Shown: one piece after another, positions 50,509-51,172 of the stretch
Layout: every line of letters begins with the position of its first letter
How positions within the stretch are numbered: position 1 is the stretch's first letter
Assembly (NCBI GenBank): GCA_028825045.1
Contig: JAPKAY010000027.1
Location: forward strand, 1 to 51,172
Source of the DNA: Halioglobus sp.
GTDB taxonomy: Bacteria; Pseudomonadota; Gammaproteobacteria; Pseudomonadales; Halieaceae
Length of the DNA stretch: 51,172 bases
Direction: 5' to 3'
Notes under the pieces: model-generated
Databases searched by the model: none
What the model saw: only the letters and a program-made list of their open reading frames with translations
What the model was told of the DNA's origin: nothing
Position numbers and translations under genes: made by a program

Positions 50509-51172
50509 ATGGTGACATTTAACAGGCAATACGCACAGACTTTGGTGGCCGTCGCTCTCATGGCTGCGGTATCCCAGACCCGGGGAGCGACCAACGGTCT
50601 GGAGGAAATTATTGTTACCGCTAACAAGCGAGAAGCCTCGCTAATGGATACTGCTGCCTCAATCAGCGCCTTTGACAGTGCCACACTCAACCAGTTGGGG
50701 ATAACGGGCAGTCAGGACCTGGTGGTACATACGCCTTCCCTTTCGATTACAACGTTTAGGGTTAGTATCCGCGGGGTGGGGCGACCCAATCTGGCAGTAG
50801 GTTCAGAGCCAGGAATCGGTATCTATTGGGACGGCGTGTACAACACTGAAAACGGCATATTCAACTACTCCGAGTTCATGGATATTGAGCGCATTGAAGT
50901 ATTGCGGGGCCCACAGGGCATCCTTTACGGGCGAAATTCGGTCGGCGGCGCGATCAGCTTTATCAGCAAGCGGCCCAACGAAGAGTGGGGCGGTAACGTC
51001 ACCGCGCAACTCACCAATTACGACGGCAGACTAATTCAGGGGTTGGCTAGCGGCCCGATCACTGACAAATTGAGTGTGTTGGCGGGTGCGTCTTATATCA
51101 GCCACAAGGGATTCCAGAAAAACACGTACAACGGCAAGGACTATCAACAGGACAAAACGCCCTACGGTACGG
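50509..51172 (+). CDS. TonB-dependent receptor, N-terminal part (cut by window edge)
   Basis: About 221 codons of a receptor running off the window. A basic N-region (FNRQYAQTLVAVALMAAVS) serves as signal peptide, then LEEIIVTANKREASLMDTAASISAFD is the TonB-box/plug start, and RIEVLRGPQGILYGRNSVGGAISF is the conserved plug motif. ATG 50509 was chosen from the signal-peptide layout; an AT-rich TATAAA (50489-50494) lies just upstream. Its position behind the acyl-CoA operon suggests that it imports the compound degraded there. Confidence 0.85.
   Translation, partial: MVTFNRQYAQTLVAVALMAAVSQTRGATNGLEEIIVTANKREASLMDTAASISAFDSATLNQLGITGSQDLVVHTPSLSITTFRVSIRGVGRPNLAVGSEPGIGIYWDGVYNTENGIFNYSEFMDIERIEVLRGPQGILYGRNSVGGAISFISKRPNEEWGGNVTAQLTNYDGRLIQGLASGPITDKLSVLAGASYISHKGFQKNTYNGKDYQQDKTPYGT

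Overview
The window looks like a chromosomal segment from a marine gammaproteobacterium, possibly of the OM60/NOR5 (Halieaceae) or a similar lineage. This is inferred from gene content: three TonB-dependent receptors, a Rieske oxygenase of the ketosteroid-hydroxylase type, paired acyl-CoA dehydrogenases, a RimK-like operon and a Pil-Chp-type chemosensory cluster. No rRNA, tRNA, CRISPR array, prophage or intact insertion sequence was found.

Layout. (1) 1-4.85 kb is catabolic: a truncated FGGY kinase on the minus strand, and divergent from it a Rieske oxygenase, an amidohydrolase, a carotenoid/stilbene-type oxygenase and the C-terminal scrap of a second amidohydrolase. (2) 5.3-9.6 kb holds a radical SAM protein and a large TonB receptor whose best start codon appears to be ATC. 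(3) 9.8-18.5 kb is a glycan or lipid modification island: a GtrA-like flippase, a GtrB-like polyprenyl-phosphate glycosyltransferase, a large GT-C-like membrane protein, three class I methyltransferases and a second radical SAM protein. (4) 18.7-22.5 kb has small-molecule enzymes: an aldo/keto reductase, an SDR-fold protein lacking its catalytic residues, a FrnE-like DsbA protein and a SnoaL-like protein. (5) 22.6-25.9 kb is a three-gene RimK-like operon (lipoprotein protease, inactive transglutaminase with 7 TM helices, ATP-grasp ligase). (6) 25.9-28.8 kb carries an unusual PAS / degenerate GGDEF / AAA+ regulator and an unknown protein. (7) 29.3-40.1 kb is a Chp-type chemosensory operon (pilG, pilI, pilJ, a 59-codon ORF where pilK is expected, a chpA split into two genes, a CheW, and an unknown protein). 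(8) 40.5-44.3 kb holds a small unknown gene, a CDF metal transporter and a convergent, methionine-rich TonB receptor. (9) 45-51.2 kb is an acyl-CoA catabolic operon (three acyl-CoA dehydrogenases and a CoA ligase) followed by a truncated TonB receptor.

How they fit together. The two ends look like parts of a programme for taking up and oxidising a hydrophobic terpenoid- or steroid-like compound: receptors import it, the oxygenases attack rings or double bonds, and the CoA ligase and dehydrogenases degrade side chains. The middle is devoted to the cell surface and to sensing. The least ordinary parts are the reshaped Chp system, the regulator without a GAFTGA loop beside it, a GC-rich dyad-rich spacer ahead of the Chp operon, and the glycan island with two radical SAM proteins nearby. 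All functions are inferred from motifs and context read by eye; no database search was run.
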